DNA of 64,000 nt, from contig CM064653.1 in NCBI GenBank assembly GCA_032717465.1, positions 33,167,809-33,231,808 of the forward strand, read 5' to 3'. The translations under genes were made by a program, and so were the position numbers. The notes under the pieces were generated by a model, which had not been told where the DNA came from, did not search any database, and worked only from the letters and a program-made list of their open reading frames with translations. Below are positions 9,388 through 19,335 of the stretch, one piece after another (within the stretch, counting starts at the first letter, position 1; each line of letters starts with the position of its first letter). This DNA is from Coenobita brevimanus (lineage: Eukaryota; Arthropoda; Malacostraca; Decapoda; Coenobitidae).

Positions 9388-12300
9388 TCACCGAGAACTG
9401 TGGAGAGGGAGGAGCAGCTCAAGAGGCAAGCGTGGTTCGTCCGTCGCCATGGTGATCTTTGGGTAGGGCGTTACATCACCTTCGTCGTCCTCTCCTACAG
9501 GCTTGTTCCGAGGACGATTAAAAACAGCGGCCAGGTTAAAAGATGGTTTGGATGGCTTAGAGCTCCGGGGGACGAGGGGCAGTGGCGTAAGATTCCCAGC
9601 GCCATTTTTCGTGACTGGAGATGTGACTGGCGGAGATTGGGCAGGAATAGGAGTCAAGGGTGAGGTGGATATGTTAGGCACCAAAAGCTTGGAATCATGT
9701 GCTGTTGTTTTTAGTCTGTCTTTTGAGTTCTCGACGTCTAGAACTGGTGCGTCTTGGGATTCGGAGCTAGCTGGGGAGAGATGGATGTGCTCACTGGCCA
9801 ACGAAATCTCTGTCAGAAGCTCTCGTGATTCCATTTTGCCATGGCCTTCTGGCGAGTTGATCCCAATTTCCTTCACAATCATCACTGAGGGAGGAGGAAG
9901 GGAGGGGGTCTGAGATCTGGCATTATCATCGCTCTCCCCTCCCTGCTGCCCACTGAGATCTGCCGACACTGTAAAAGTCATGATGTCTGGGCCAGGTTCC
10001 CCAGGTGGAGGTGCAGTTATTATTTCAGGCTTCTGGGACCATTGGTGAGGTGTTGGAGGACGAGAAGGTTTCGTAGGAGTACTGATAATCGGCTTAAAAC
10101 CAGCAAAAGTTCTTACGATGTCTTCCTGGGTTTCACTGTCTCCGTTTGCTTCATGTGACTCGGTTGGCTGTATCTCCCTGGCCTGAACCTCAGCATTCTC
10201 TCCATCGCCCTCCGTCCCTGTCACTTCCTCTTGCTTATTTTTTCGTATCTGGCTTAGAATATTATTTTTAAATGGTCTTATCGGGATTCTGCGACTTAGT
10301 CTTTCCTCAGCTTGAGCCTGTCTACTGGCCAGCAACATTGTCCTCAACTCCCTGCGCTGTTCTTCAAGTGTCTGTGCCGTTCTTTCTTTGATAACTGGTT
10401 TCGGAGCGTCATCATACTCCTCTTCCTCCTGTGTGTGCTCCTCTTGCATGTTTTGTTTTTGATCCTCTTGATTTTGGTGCTCATGGTCAGAGTTTTCCGA
10501 GTCGTGGTTCTCTTGTTCATTCTCTGATGCCTCCAGCGTTTCTGGCTGCTCGGTGGTTCTGTAACGAGCACTCAGACGGTTCTTTCTGTTCTTTAAAAAT
10601 TCTCTAAAGCGAGCCCTGAAGTTAGGATCATTAATTCTCCTCCCTCGCACGATGCCTGGCCTTTCTGGGGTACTCCCCTGCGGTGTCCCTTCTGGCTTAA
10701 CCTCTGCGTCTTGTGGCTCCTCGTGGTGGCTGTCTTTTGGGGTATCATGTGACGTGGCTTGAGTTCCCTCTTTGTGTTCCATTTTGCCAGTGCTTTCATC
10801 TTCCACAGTATGGCTCTTTGTGGCAGAATCCTTGCCCCATGGTGTGGCTGACTCCTGAGGGTCATTTTTTACATCCTTTTCCTCTTGTTGTGCACTTTTG
10901 TCGAGGCTTTGCTCATCAGCATCTGGCCGCTCTGATACTTCCAGTCGAGTGGTTTCCTGTGCTACTTGATCAGACTTGAGGATTTCCTTAACCTGCAGCA
11001 CACTTTCCCCATCTCTGTTGAATCGCTGTGTTCTGAAACGGTTGATTCTTCGCCTCCTTGTTGTGGGTTGAGTGGCTGTAGGTGGTTCAGGTATCTCTGT
11101 AGCAACATCGTCTGGTTCACCATCCACTTCTGATGCCTCGGTAGTGGTCTGCCTGCTCCTGGATCTGCTTCTCAGTCGATCCCTAAATCTGCTGAACTTT
11201 TCTCGGTTCAAGCCACCCGGCCTGAGGGTAGTTCGTATCGGAGGTGCAGTTGTGTCTCCTACAGTGGTTTTTGTAGAAGGGGGAGTAGTCCGTGTGGCGC
11301 CATTACGTCTTCTGTTGTTCAGACGATTCAGACGATCACGTATTCTCTGCCTGTAGGATCTCCGGGTTGTGGTGGCTTCTGTCGTGGGCTCAGTGGGTGG
11401 TGGCTGGGTAGTAACTGGCACCTCATCGGGGTAGTCATAATCTGGTAATTCAGAGTGAGCCTCTCTGGGGGCAGGTGTGGTGGTGGTGCGAGAGTTAAGA
11501 AGTGTATTCAAGCGATTCCTAATGCTTGGACGGCGCCTTGTGGACAGACGTCGCCCTCCAGTGGATTGCTGGGTGGTTGTGGTAGGTGTTGGCACAGTCT
11601 GCTCCTCCACAAACTGATGTCCATCATCAGGTGGAAGAATAACATTGGTTGCTTCCTCAGTACCTTCCACAGGATTGACTGTACCAACATGGTCACCACT
11701 TCCATGCCCAGAGATGCCCGTCTGAGGATGTAACTCATTAGGCAGCTGTTGTGGGCCCTCTGTGACACCACCGAACCCTGTAGATGGGTCAGATACATCA
11801 GGCTGAGGCTGGAAAATCCCTGATTGGAAAGTGTTTGGTTGCCGTTGGCTGGTTGCCCCAGCAAAGCTTGAAGGGTTTGTGAAACTGGGTGGGCCAGGGA
11901 ATGTAGGAGGAGCAGGGAAATCATCCACGTCTGAGAAACCAGGTTGGTCTGAGAAACCAGGTCGGTCTGAGAAACTGGGCTGGTTCAAGAAAGTAGGTCG
12001 GTCTGAGAAACTAGGTTGTTTCAGGAAACTTGATTGGTCTGAGAAACTAGGTTGGTTCGAGAAACTAGGCTGATCTAAGAAACTGGGTTGGTCTGAGAAA
12101 CTGGGCTGATCTGAAAAACTGGGTTCATCTGAGAGACTGGAAGAGCCCTGGAAACTAGGAGGGCCAGGGAAAGTAGGGAAGACCTCTGGGATTTCTGTGG
12201 GGAGAGGTGTGGTGGGGAAGGAGTCATCTTCAGGATTTTGAGGGACAGGCTTTGGTTGGATTCGGGAACCAACTGGCCTTCGTCTGGTAGTTTGCCCGAA

Positions 12301-14358
12301 CTGATTATTGAACTGTGCATCTTCAAAGCCAGAGGTATGACTGAGTTGTGTAGTTGATGGCTGAGCCGTGGGTCTGCGTGGTCTGCTAGTTCTGCGACGG
12401 GATGTTTGCCGATTTGGTTTAGTACTTGAAGGTCTGCGCCTGGTTGTTTGGCGTTGTGGTGAGGTTGGCTGCTGGACATTCTGAGTATCTGGGTCTTTCT
12501 CCTTTAAAACATCATGTTGGAAGTCAAAGTCCTCCATCACGCCTGGCTTCTCAGAGGCGGCAGGTGCAGGAGATGCTGTCGCCTGGAAGCTTTGGTCTGG
12601 TTCCCGCAAGATATGGGTAGGGGGACCTAATGGTCGTTGAGTTGTAAGTGGACCATCTGTTTGAGATATTTGAGGGTGCTGTGTGGGGCGAGACTGGCCT
12701 CGTATTCTTGGCCGCTCTTGCTGGAACTCTGTGGTGGACTGGGTGAAGCTGTCAGTGGGTACTGGGGTAGGAATTAAGAAGCTGGAAGGTGTGGGTGTAC
12801 CAGATGTTTGTGTCCCTGGCCTGCCAAAGTTCACCTCAGACTGAGGCCTCAAAAAGGATGACGTTGAAGGTGGAAGGGAACCTGGTAGAGTGAAAGTTTG
12901 TATGTGTTGTGGAGTTGATACTGGTCTTGAGAAGGTTTGCCCAGGACTAGGTGGGCTGAAAGCTGAACTGAATTTTTGTCCTGATTGTAGTGATGAAGGC
13001 AGGCCAACAGTGGAGGTTGCTCCACTGTGCTGAGATGGGAGGATAAAGGAGTGAACGTTCTGAGGTGATTGTGGACGGCCAAAGCTTTGGAAGGTTGGCT
13101 GATTAAATGACTGTCCAGTCTTAGGTAGTTGTGGTGCATTACTGTCTCCAAACTGTGAGGAAGATTGACTACCAAAGCTTTGTGTTGATGGCCTAGTAGG
13201 AGATGGAGAGCGGAAGGAAGTGGAGGAAGGGGACAGTGAGTGGTGGAAGGGAGGGGAGTTAAATATTGTTGAATGGTGTGGTGGTTGCTGGAAAATGAAA
13301 TTACTGGACGTTGGGAAGCGTGGTGAGGAAAAAAAACTTTGTGAAGGCGACTGAATAGCCCTGGATGATGTTTGTGGTACACCAAAACTGCTCTGACTGG
13401 GAAACCTTCCACCTGAGCCGGGGAAGTTGGAAGATAATGGTGCAAAATTTTGGAAGCTGGTTGAAACAGCAGTAGGAGTACGTTCATTTTGTGGTGAGGC
13501 ATCCCTGTACTGCCGCACCAGATCTTGAGACTCACGAGGAGTCTTGGGCTGTTTGGATGCTTGTGTGACTGGCTGGAATTCATCTGGGTCATCAGTGAGG
13601 AGTGACGAAGGACGGAATGTGTCTGGGGTGGTTTGGCCTGATGGTAAATTATAGTCATAGTAATCTGGTGACTGCTGGAAACGCAATGGCGGCTCAAACT
13701 CAGTGGGAGGAAAGTGATCAAATTCTTCTGGACGCTGACGTAGTTGTGGTCGCTGTCTTTTGGATTTTGTCAGTTGCTGGCCATGGTTAGATATCTTCCT
13801 TCCACTCCCAGAGAGGAAAGGAAGCTGTAGGAACTGACTACTACTGCTGCGAGTGTGAGAGGTGCGCCTGCGGGGTGGTGGCCGGGCAATGAAGGCACGG
13901 TCAACAGGATCTAGGTAATCCACTCTGTCTATGGCGTCAGCACGGTCAATATCCTGATCCTTGGAAGAAGTGAAGTCAAAGGGAATATTGGCTAGGGAGG
14001 CAAAGGCTGAGAGAGCTGAGGTCATGGGGCTATCTATGGCACGACCAGGTGAGCGCTTCACATGGGTACTTCGTGCTACCTTGTTGGACGCAGCTGGAAG
14101 AGCATCAGTCAGAGACTCTTCTGTATCATAGTATTCATAATTGTATTCAAGGTCCAGCGCTGGGTCGTAGTGCTGAATGAAGGGTTCTGGGTAGTCTCCA
14201 GGGTCGGCCAGGTCCTGCTCCTCAGGACTCATGTACACGGGTATCTTTTGGAAGCTCTCTACAGGCGCTGCACCGGAGGTCTTGTTAGAACCGGCAGGTC
14301 CCACCAGCTCAGGGTGGCTGCAGTCACCGAAGTACGCTGCCGAGCACGACGTGGTCAT
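9388..14358 (-). CDS. Terminal exon of a secreted ChtBD2 (CBM14) protein with a long low-complexity tail
   Basis: 1656 codons plus stop in one exon. The apparent ATG at 14358 is not a true start: it sits directly after a splice acceptor (TTTCAG), and the first residues, MTTSCSAAYFGDC, supply cysteines 5 and 6 of a chitin-binding domain begun in exon 18856-19056. Next come an acidic/Tyr-rich stretch (about residues 48-80), a dibasic HVKRS site (about 99-103), and a Ser/Pro/Gln/Phe-rich region (about 170-560). Basic TTRRRP segments follow (about 640-700), then a six-residue FSDQPS tandem repeat (about 745-810), arginine-rich modules such as RFRDRLRSR spaced by acidic or Pro/Thr sequence (about 935-1260), a Glu/Gln-rich charged region (about 1270-1400) and a Pro-rich C-terminus. 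The family (CPAP1 or mucin-like chitin-binding proteins) acts outside the cell in cuticle or peritrophic matrix. Exact orthology is not assigned. Antisense ORFs are shadows. Confidence 0.92.
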   Translation of the reverse strand: MTTSCSAAYFGDCSHPELVGPAGSNKTSGAAPVESFQKIPVYMSPEEQDLADPGDYPEPFIQHYDPALDLEYNYEYYDTEESLTDALPAASNKVARSTHVKRSPGRAIDSPMTSALSAFASLANIPFDFTSSKDQDIDRADAIDRVDYLDPVDRAFIARPPPRRRTSHTRSSSSQFLQLPFLSGSGRKISNHGQQLTKSKRQRPQLRQRPEEFDHFPPTEFEPPLRFQQSPDYYDYNLPSGQTTPDTFRPSSLLTDDPDEFQPVTQASKQPKTPRESQDLVRQYRDASPQNERTPTAVSTSFQNFAPLSSNFPGSGGRFPSQSSFGVPQTSSRAIQSPSQSFFSSPRFPTSSNFIFQQPPHHSTIFNSPPFHHSLSPSSTSFRSPSPTRPSTQSFGSQSSSQFGDSNAPQLPKTGQSFNQPTFQSFGRPQSPQNVHSFILPSQHSGATSTVGLPSSLQSGQKFSSAFSPPSPGQTFSRPVSTPQHIQTFTLPGSLPPSTSSFLRPQSEVNFGRPGTQTSGTPTPSSFLIPTPVPTDSFTQSTTEFQQERPRIRGQSRPTQHPQISQTDGPLTTQRPLGPPTHILREPDQSFQATASPAPAASEKPGVMEDFDFQHDVLKEKDPDTQNVQQPTSPQRQTTRRRPSSTKPNRQTSRRRTSRPRRPTAQPSTTQLSHTSGFEDAQFNNQFGQTTRRRPVGSRIQPKPVPQNPEDDSFPTTPLPTEIPEVFPTFPGPPSFQGSSSLSDEPSFSDQPSFSDQPSFLDQPSFSNQPSFSDQSSFLKQPSFSDRPTFLNQPSFSDRPGFSDQPGFSDVDDFPAPPTFPGPPSFTNPSSFAGATSQRQPNTFQSGIFQPQPDVSDPSTGFGGVTEGPQQLPNELHPQTGISGHGSGDHVGTVNPVEGTEEATNVILPPDDGHQFVEEQTVPTPTTTTQQSTGGRRLSTRRRPSIRNRLNTLLNSRTTTTPAPREAHSELPDYDYPDEVPVTTQPPPTEPTTEATTTRRSYRQRIRDRLNRLNNRRRNGATRTTPPSTKTTVGDTTAPPIRTTLRPGGLNREKFSRFRDRLRSRSRSRQTTTEASEVDGEPDDVATEIPEPPTATQPTTRRRRINRFRTQRFNRDGESVLQVKEILKSDQVAQETTRLEVSERPDADEQSLDKSAQQEEKDVKNDPQESATPWGKDSATKSHTVEDESTGKMEHKEGTQATSHDTPKDSHHEEPQDAEVKPEGTPQGSTPERPGIVRGRRINDPNFRARFREFLKNRKNRLSARYRTTEQPETLEASENEQENHDSENSDHEHQNQEDQKQNMQEEHTQEEEEYDDAPKPVIKERTAQTLEEQRRELRTMLLASRQAQAEERLSRRIPIRPFKNNILSQIRKNKQEEVTGTEGDGENAEVQAREIQPTESHEANGDSETQEDIVRTFAGFKPIISTPTKPSRPPTPHQWSQKPEIITAPPPGEPGPDIMTFTVSADLSGQQGGESDDNARSQTPSLPPPSVMIVKEIGINSPEGHGKMESRELLTEISLASEHIHLSPASSESQDAPVLDVENSKDRLKTTAHDSKLLVPNISTSPLTPIPAQSPPVTSPVTKNGAGNLTPLPLVPRSSKPSKPSFNLAAVFNRPRNKPVGEDDEGDVTPYPKITMATDEPRLPLELLLPLHSSR
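11930..12135 (-). repeat. In-frame 18-bp tandem repeat (FSDQPS)
   Basis: Eleven or so imperfect copies of an 18-bp unit inside the large exon, coding for hexapeptides of the form F-S-D-Q-P-S with D/N/K, Q/R and S/G/T substitutions. The array keeps the frame, so copy-number changes would be tolerated. Confidence 0.9.
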
Positions 14359-14751
14359 CTGAAATATGGACAGTATATAAACTTTCGTGTTCGGGACGTC
14401 TCCATATAAGTATTTTTTTTATTTTTACCTCTTTGTCATTAGCTTCGTATTTCGTTTAGGAAAGTTGTCTGCTAAGGCTCCATTAGCATCGATATAGCAT
14501 ATTTACCTGTTCCCACCAATATGCATTACCAGTTGTGTGAAAAAATCAAGCTATTTTAAAGCACGTTCCCAGATTATAAGGTGAACTGTTCGTATTTCAT
14601 TCCAGATGATGACAAACGGTTTAATTATGTTAAGAGTCAGTCATAGTAGCTTGAGAGTGTTAAAGCTGTAACCATTTAACTCTTACACGGTTGGGACAAC
14701 TGAGTGAGTCATAGATGCCTGAACTCTAACCTCTTCACCCCGAGTACATGA

Positions 14752-14785
<34 letters not shown>

Positions 14786-15119
14786 TGATTTTTTTATTTA
14801 TGTATTTGTTTTTTTTTTTTGCTGCTTCGAAACGATTTCTGTCCATCTTAAAGTTTCCCAGTGGTTAATGAATACTGTATCTAACCCTGTCATTAAAAAA
14901 TGATGTACCTTATTGTGAATGAAATCGTCTGGAGATAGAAAGTATGAAATATAAAACAAGTCATCTGATTGAAAGGATTAACTACTGCAGATATTACAGG
15001 TTGCACGTGGAAAAAGGGAAGGCGTAGGATTAATACCTGTCAGCTGCACGAGGGTTAGTAAGGCAGACAAGCAGTTTTAACCAAGGCATAATCTTTCCCA
15101 AGAACATGAGACGCAGTCA

Positions 15120-15485
15120 TTGCTTGTACGTCCTGGTGAAGGAGCGTTGTAGCGTGGATGTGAATGTGATAGAAAGTGTGAGGAAAAAATTCACTGAGGT
15201 GGTTTGGCCGTGTGAAATGAATGAAGAGTGAGAGACTAACTAGGAAAGTGTATGTGGGTGAGGTGGAGAGGGGGAGGGGGAGACCGAGGATGAGGTGGAG
15301 AGGGAGAGGAGGAGACCGAGGATGAGGTGGAGGGATGGAGTGGAGAGGCATATGAGAGAGGGGAGGTGTAAGTCGGGGAGAGGGCAGGGAAATGGCTGGG
15401 GACAGGGCGACATGAAGGCGATTTGTTTGTATCCATCCATTACTGGATTAAGGCGTCTGGCTTTAGATGGATAGATAGACATCCT
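15120..15485 (+). mobile_element. Relic of a LINE C-terminus (second LINE family)
   Basis: With one in-frame stop, the plus strand reads RWFGRVK then ERLTRKVYVGEVE and GRGRPRMRW. This is the WFGHV...RGRPRxRW signature found at the C-terminus of many LINE reverse transcriptases. A 41-bp segment is duplicated around 15260-15340 (the AGACCGAGGATGAGGTGGAG word). A homologous copy lies at 17640-17880 on the other strand, ending in the same GGCGTCTGGCT(T/A)TAGA region. Confidence 0.65.
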
Positions 15486-15574
15486 GGTTCCAAACCGAAC
15501 AAAGGAAGTGCGAGGATGTGTTAACTGTACTCTTTACCCTCACTTAGCACAGATATTTGTCCATTTGTTGCTTG

Positions 15575-15740
15575 TTTCTCTTAGCTCAGTGGCAGAAAGA
15601 CAGTGGTACAAGTCTACCTTCTTTCCATAGCACATCTTCGTTACTAGCACCATAGTCTTGTGTCAATCATTTGTTGCAACTTATTGCCCAAGATGAAGGG
15701 AGGACATTTTTAGGCAAGGTTAGAGTGTAAAAGGGTACAA
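15575..15740 (+). mobile_element. tRNA-derived SINE (family S1)
   Basis: Perfect A box TAGCTCAGTGG at 15582-15592 and B-box-like GGTACAAGTCT at 15605-15615. The interval is shorter than in an intact tRNA. The downstream body (CTTCGTTACTAGCACC... to ...CAAGATGAAGGGAGGACA) resembles the copies at 19128-19310 and 47215-47390. It is not a functional tRNA because the cloverleaf is not preserved. Confidence 0.55.
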
Positions 15741-15908
15741 GTATTAGGGTTTTCTGGATGAACAAGTAACTAGCAAAAATGCGCAAACCACGTACAAAAT
15801 TATATTCGAAGTTCAGTGACTTCTGTTTTTCATTTATTCATGCCTCCTCCTGACGATTATGATTAGCATAGGAAAGGCATCTCGCAGCGATGGGGTTAAC
15901 ATTCTCCC

Positions 15909-16230
15909 TTAACCCTTTCAGTACGATCGAATTGCTTTAGCTTACAAAAGATCTCTCGTGCTGAGAGAATTTAGGAGACTTTGTGATTGCAGGTAGAAAT
16001 TTTGCGTGATAGTATGATAAATCTTTCAAATTAACCCCATCAAACCAAGGACGTCATTCATCCCTGCTACTATGGGCGATTATGCTATTTAACTTAGGAA
16101 GACACCCAAGCGGTGAAGGGGTCAGTGAATGCTATATCTGGCCCCTCCAGTTCGAAAAGTCTCATTTCAGAAGAATAAAGTTTAAAAAGAAACGTCGCCG
16201 AATTCAAAACGTAAATATCATGATCATGAA
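15909..16230. mobile_element. Degenerate TTAA-MITE segments
   Basis: A family A end (TTAACCCTTTCAGTACGA) lies at 15909, and a second related start (TTAACCCCATCAAACCAAGG) at 16031. The second carries the internal words ACGTCATTCATCC and CCCCTCCAGTTCGAAAA seen in other copies. The right end is lost where LINE copy 1 begins. Confidence 0.5.
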
Positions 16231-17456
16231 TACTTTGGCGAAAGCTTTGCCATTGCACTTGACATCTCAAAGGCTTTCGATCGAGTCTAGCATAAATCTT
16301 TAATTTCCAAACAGCCCTCTTACGGTTTCTATCCTTCTGTCTGTGCCTTCATCGCTAGCTTCCTTTCTGGTCGTTCTATAGCCGCTGTTGTAGACGGCCA
16401 TCGTTCTTCTCCTAGATCTATCAACAGTGGTGTTCCTCAGGGCTCTGTCCTATCACCAACTCTCTTCCTTTTATTCATCAGTGACCTTCTAAGCTATACA
16501 TCTAAACCTATCCACTCATACGCTGATGACTCCACCCTTCACCTTTCCATTCGGTTCCCGCAACGCCCATCTCAGCAGTAACTTCAACAAACAAGGGATG
16601 AGGCTATGGCACACCTAATGTCTGACTTGGCTGGTATCTCTGACTGGGGTAAAAATAATCTTGTTGTTTTTAATGCATCAAAGACGCAGTTCTTACACCT
16701 ATCAACCCGTCAAAATCTTCCACAGGTATACCCACTAATGTTTAATAATATTCAGCTTAATCCTGCATCATCCTTGAACATGCTTGGGGTTTCATTTACT
16801 CGGGACTTATCTTGGAAAGATCATATTACATCTCTTGTAAAATCTGCTTCCAAGAGATTGGGTGTGTTAAGCCGACTCCGTTCTTTCTTTACCCCTGCGC
16901 AATTGTTGACTCTATACAGGGGTTTTATCCGCCCCTGTGTGGAGTACAACTCTCTTGTGTGGGGAGGCTCCCCACATACAGCTCTTCTCAATAGGGTGGA
17001 GTCAAAGTCTTTTCGTCTCATTAACTCTCCTCTTACTGACTCCCTTCAGCCTCTGTCTCTTCGCCGCACTGTTGCATCTTTATCTCTTCTATCGCTACTT
17101 TAATGGTCACTGCTCCTCTGAACTGTCTGCATGCATTCCTCCACCTCTACGACGGGCGCATAGCACCCGTCTAGCAGCAAACTCTCATCCCTTTTCTGTC
17201 CAACTCTCTAATGCAAGAGTTAACCGTTACTCCCAGTCCTTCATTTATGCAACAGGTCAACTCTGGAACTGTCTCCCTCTGTCTGTATTTCCTGCTGCCT
17301 ATGATCTCCAGTCTTTCAAACGCAGTGTGTCCAGGCATCTCGAAATGAATGGATCTTGAATTTGGCTCTCTCTTGCATTTTGTTTTTCTCTTGGAGGGAA
17401 CTCTTATTGCGGGCTCATGGCCTTTGGTTCCTTCTTCCTCACATTAAAAAAAAAAA
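16231..17456 (+). mobile_element. LINE family L1c copy 1, 5'-truncated and inactive
   Basis: Begins inside the reverse transcriptase (ACTTTGGCGAAAGC) and runs to the shared 3' end (CTTTGGTTCCTTCTTCCTC) and an A tail at about 17446-17456. It keeps PQGSVLSP and YADDSTLH. It is broken by a Trp-to-stop change in the A-motif region (VWHKSL reads V*HKSL, about 16290), a stop in the QQLLQQ stretch (about 16580) and a 2-nt deletion near 17090. The longest intact piece is 16606-17103. It lies in a host-gene intron, antisense to the gene. No target duplication was identified. Confidence 0.93.
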
Positions 17457-17639
17457 GTATTTCGTATACCTTTCAAACGTACAGGTGAAAACATGAACAG
17501 TCGCCAGCCATAGTTTCTGCTCACCCTCTCTGCCAACACCTAGCTGAGTAAGTTGTACAGTTGTAGCCGGGGTTTGACACGGAACGAAGACCTATTGTAG
17601 GCATTTCGAAGGTTTTCCACACTGGACGAGTAAAAGTGT

Positions 17640-17880
17640 CATCGCAAAGTATTCATCGTCTGTCTGTCTATAGCCAGACGCCTTGATTTCAAAAGGGGGC
17701 GAACACATACAAATCGCCTCCATATCGCCCTGTTTTCAACCATTTGGCTGCCATACCTCCAACTCACACCTCCTCACTCATACATCTCTCCATTCCATCC
17801 CTCCATCCTCCTCTTCCTCTCCCACCTTATTCACATACACTCTTCCAGTCAGTCTAATGGCCTAGAAAAGCCTCAGACTA
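17640..17880 (-). mobile_element. Relic of second LINE family 3' end
   Basis: Its reverse complement aligns with 15225-15480 over most of its length: GTGTATGTG(A/G)..., GGATGGAGTGGAGAGG..., GGCGATTTGT and GGCGTCTGGCT. So two copies of the same element lie in opposite orientation about 2.2 kb apart, with LINE copy 1 between them. It is too decayed for a reading frame. Confidence 0.6.
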
Positions 17881-18218
17881 CCACCTTAACACTGGACAAC
17901 AGATCTTCTCTCCCCTCCAGCCAGGGGTTGGGTTAGAGGGTGAGCAAAGAATATGGCTAGTGACTGTACAGCTGATGTCTTATTCCTCGGTATATTCCTC
18001 TTGAGCTTCACCCGCCCTCTGAACAATCCCCTTGAAACTTTATATAGCTTTTAGTGTACAAGATACAGATCTGTCCTGGTTATGATGTACTCATTAATGA
18101 CATCATCACCATCATCATTATCACCCCCCCCCCCAGGATGAATATAACATCACATCTGGGCGACCATACTTCCTGCCTTCTATCGTTGATGATAACCATA
18201 GTCTACCCTCATTAAACA

Positions 18219-18221
<3 letters not shown>

Positions 18222-18265
<44 letters not shown>

Positions 18266-18855
18266 CATGAAACTTAACTCCCAATCTAACCTCATTAAAC
18301 ATAGCAGAAGTCTAACCTAACTGATCCGATCCCCACCCTCACCTAACTGAACAAACCCCAGTGTGACTTTATCGAACACAGCCAGTCTTACCTCATTAAA
18401 CACAACGTCATCTAAACTCATTGAACATAACCCTGATCTAACGTAAGTAAACATTCGGGGTCTGACCTCAACAGAATAAATCTCACCCTGCTTTCATTGA
18501 ACTTAACCCCACCTTACCGTTACTGAACATAAACCCAATCTTACCTCGTTGAACATAAGGTCAGAGTCACGTCATTGAGCATATAACCCACTCTAACCCC
18601 ATTTAACCTAACCTTACCCTAACCTAGATTATTAACCACAGCCCCACCAAATCCAGCCTAACCCCATCTCATAAATCACAACCCAACCCTAACCTATCTT
18701 AACCACGTCTTTTATATATAACCTCCCCCTAACGTACCTTAACCTAACATAACCCAACCTACTGTAGTCTATCCTAATTCACCCCAGTCTATCCTAACCC
18801 AACCCGACCTACTCTATCCCAGCCCAAACCACATACAACACAACCTAACCCTAAC
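18222..18855. repeat. (AC)n and degenerate telomere-like AACCT/CCTAA array
   Basis: (AC)n at 18222-18264, then repeated ACCTCATTAAACATAACCC-like units. These grade into CTAACCTAACC and TTAACCTAACATAACC stretches up to the exon boundary. On the minus strand they read TTAGG/TTAGGG, like the common arthropod telomere repeat. Highly degenerate, within the intron. Confidence 0.7.
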
Positions 18856-19056
18856 CTCATTAAACTTAAGTCCATCGTTGCACTTGTAGGTAAATCGCTG
18901 TCCTCCGTCTGCACAGAAGTGGAAGACGCTGCAGCCAAAGTCCATGTCGCCGTAGTAGCCCCTGACGCGGTCCCGACACTCGAATCTCACAAGGGACAGG
19001 ACGGAGTGAAGGGCGTCCAGGCGCTCACCCTCAGACGGCGTCGTGGGGGGAGGCGT
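18856..19056 (-). CDS. Exon with first two-thirds of a ChtBD2/CBM14 chitin-binding domain
   Basis: 201 nt, 67 codons, open in frame from TPPPTTPSEG through FEC, RGYYGDMDFGC, FHFC, YKC and ending FNE. Acceptor CCCCACAG precedes 19056 and donor GAG|GTTAGG follows 18856. Both ends are phase 0, and joining to 14358 gives the cysteine spacing C-14-C-5-C-10-C-12-C-7-C. This fits the peritrophin-A pattern (13-20, 5-6, 9-19, 10-14, 4-14). The YYGD...C.VFH.C...G...F.Y.C sequence is characteristic of the family, which binds chitin through aromatic residues. The Thr/Pro/Glu linker before the domain would follow the signal peptide. A single N-terminal domain resembles CPAP1-type proteins. Confidence 0.9.
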
Positions 19057-19127
19057 CTGTGGGGTGAGGTGGGTGGATGTTAGTTTTGTGTAGTTATTTT
19101 CACCTTAACTTGGCCCAGGTTTTCGTC

Positions 19128-19310
19128 CTCTTGCAACTTAGTTCACGTACCTCACTGGCAGAATAAGGCTGCTAAAGCTGTATCATTGTGCATTGCACTT
19201 CTTGGTGATTAGCATCAGATTCTAGTGTGAATCTGCTGCTAAGGCTTGGCATTCAAAATAGAGAAATCTCAAATTTAGGCCAGATTAAAGTGAAAACAAT
19301 GTACTTTTTG
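19128..19310 (+). mobile_element. SINE family S1, degenerate copy
   Basis: Contains CTTAGTTCACGTACCTCACTGGCAGA-like head sequence, then CTTGGTGATTAGCATCAGATTC, GGCTTGGCATTCAAAATAGAGA and a tail resembling 47270-47390. The A box is partly disrupted. In the intron upstream of the chitin-binding exon. Confidence 0.5.
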
Positions 19311-19335
19311 TTATTTTGAATGTTGATATTCTGTT

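Larger units (their letters stand above)
14359..18855 (-). other. Intron between chitin-binding exon and terminal exon
   Basis: 4497 bp, phase 0, with donor GTTAGG at 18855-18850 and acceptor TTTCAG at 14364-14359. It splits the chitin-binding domain between cysteines 4 and 5. It contains an ATT microsatellite (about 14754-14784), LINE and SINE fragments, a MITE region and a telomere-like repeat, each listed separately. 14785-15120 and 17880-18190 show nothing else. Confidence 0.8.

Noticed and set aside
9503..13790. Plus-strand and alternative-frame ORFs within the large chitin-binding exon
   Set aside because: Shadows of the 1656-codon frame; no independent features.
14356..14358. ATG at 14358 as the start codon of the large protein
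   Set aside because: It follows a consensus splice acceptor, and the first residues complete a chitin-binding domain begun in an upstream exon.
16231..17456. Target-site duplication for LINE copy 1 based on TTCAAA(A)CGTA in both flanks
   Set aside because: The words lie 20-25 bp from the borders and do not abut the element, so they are not a convincing duplication.
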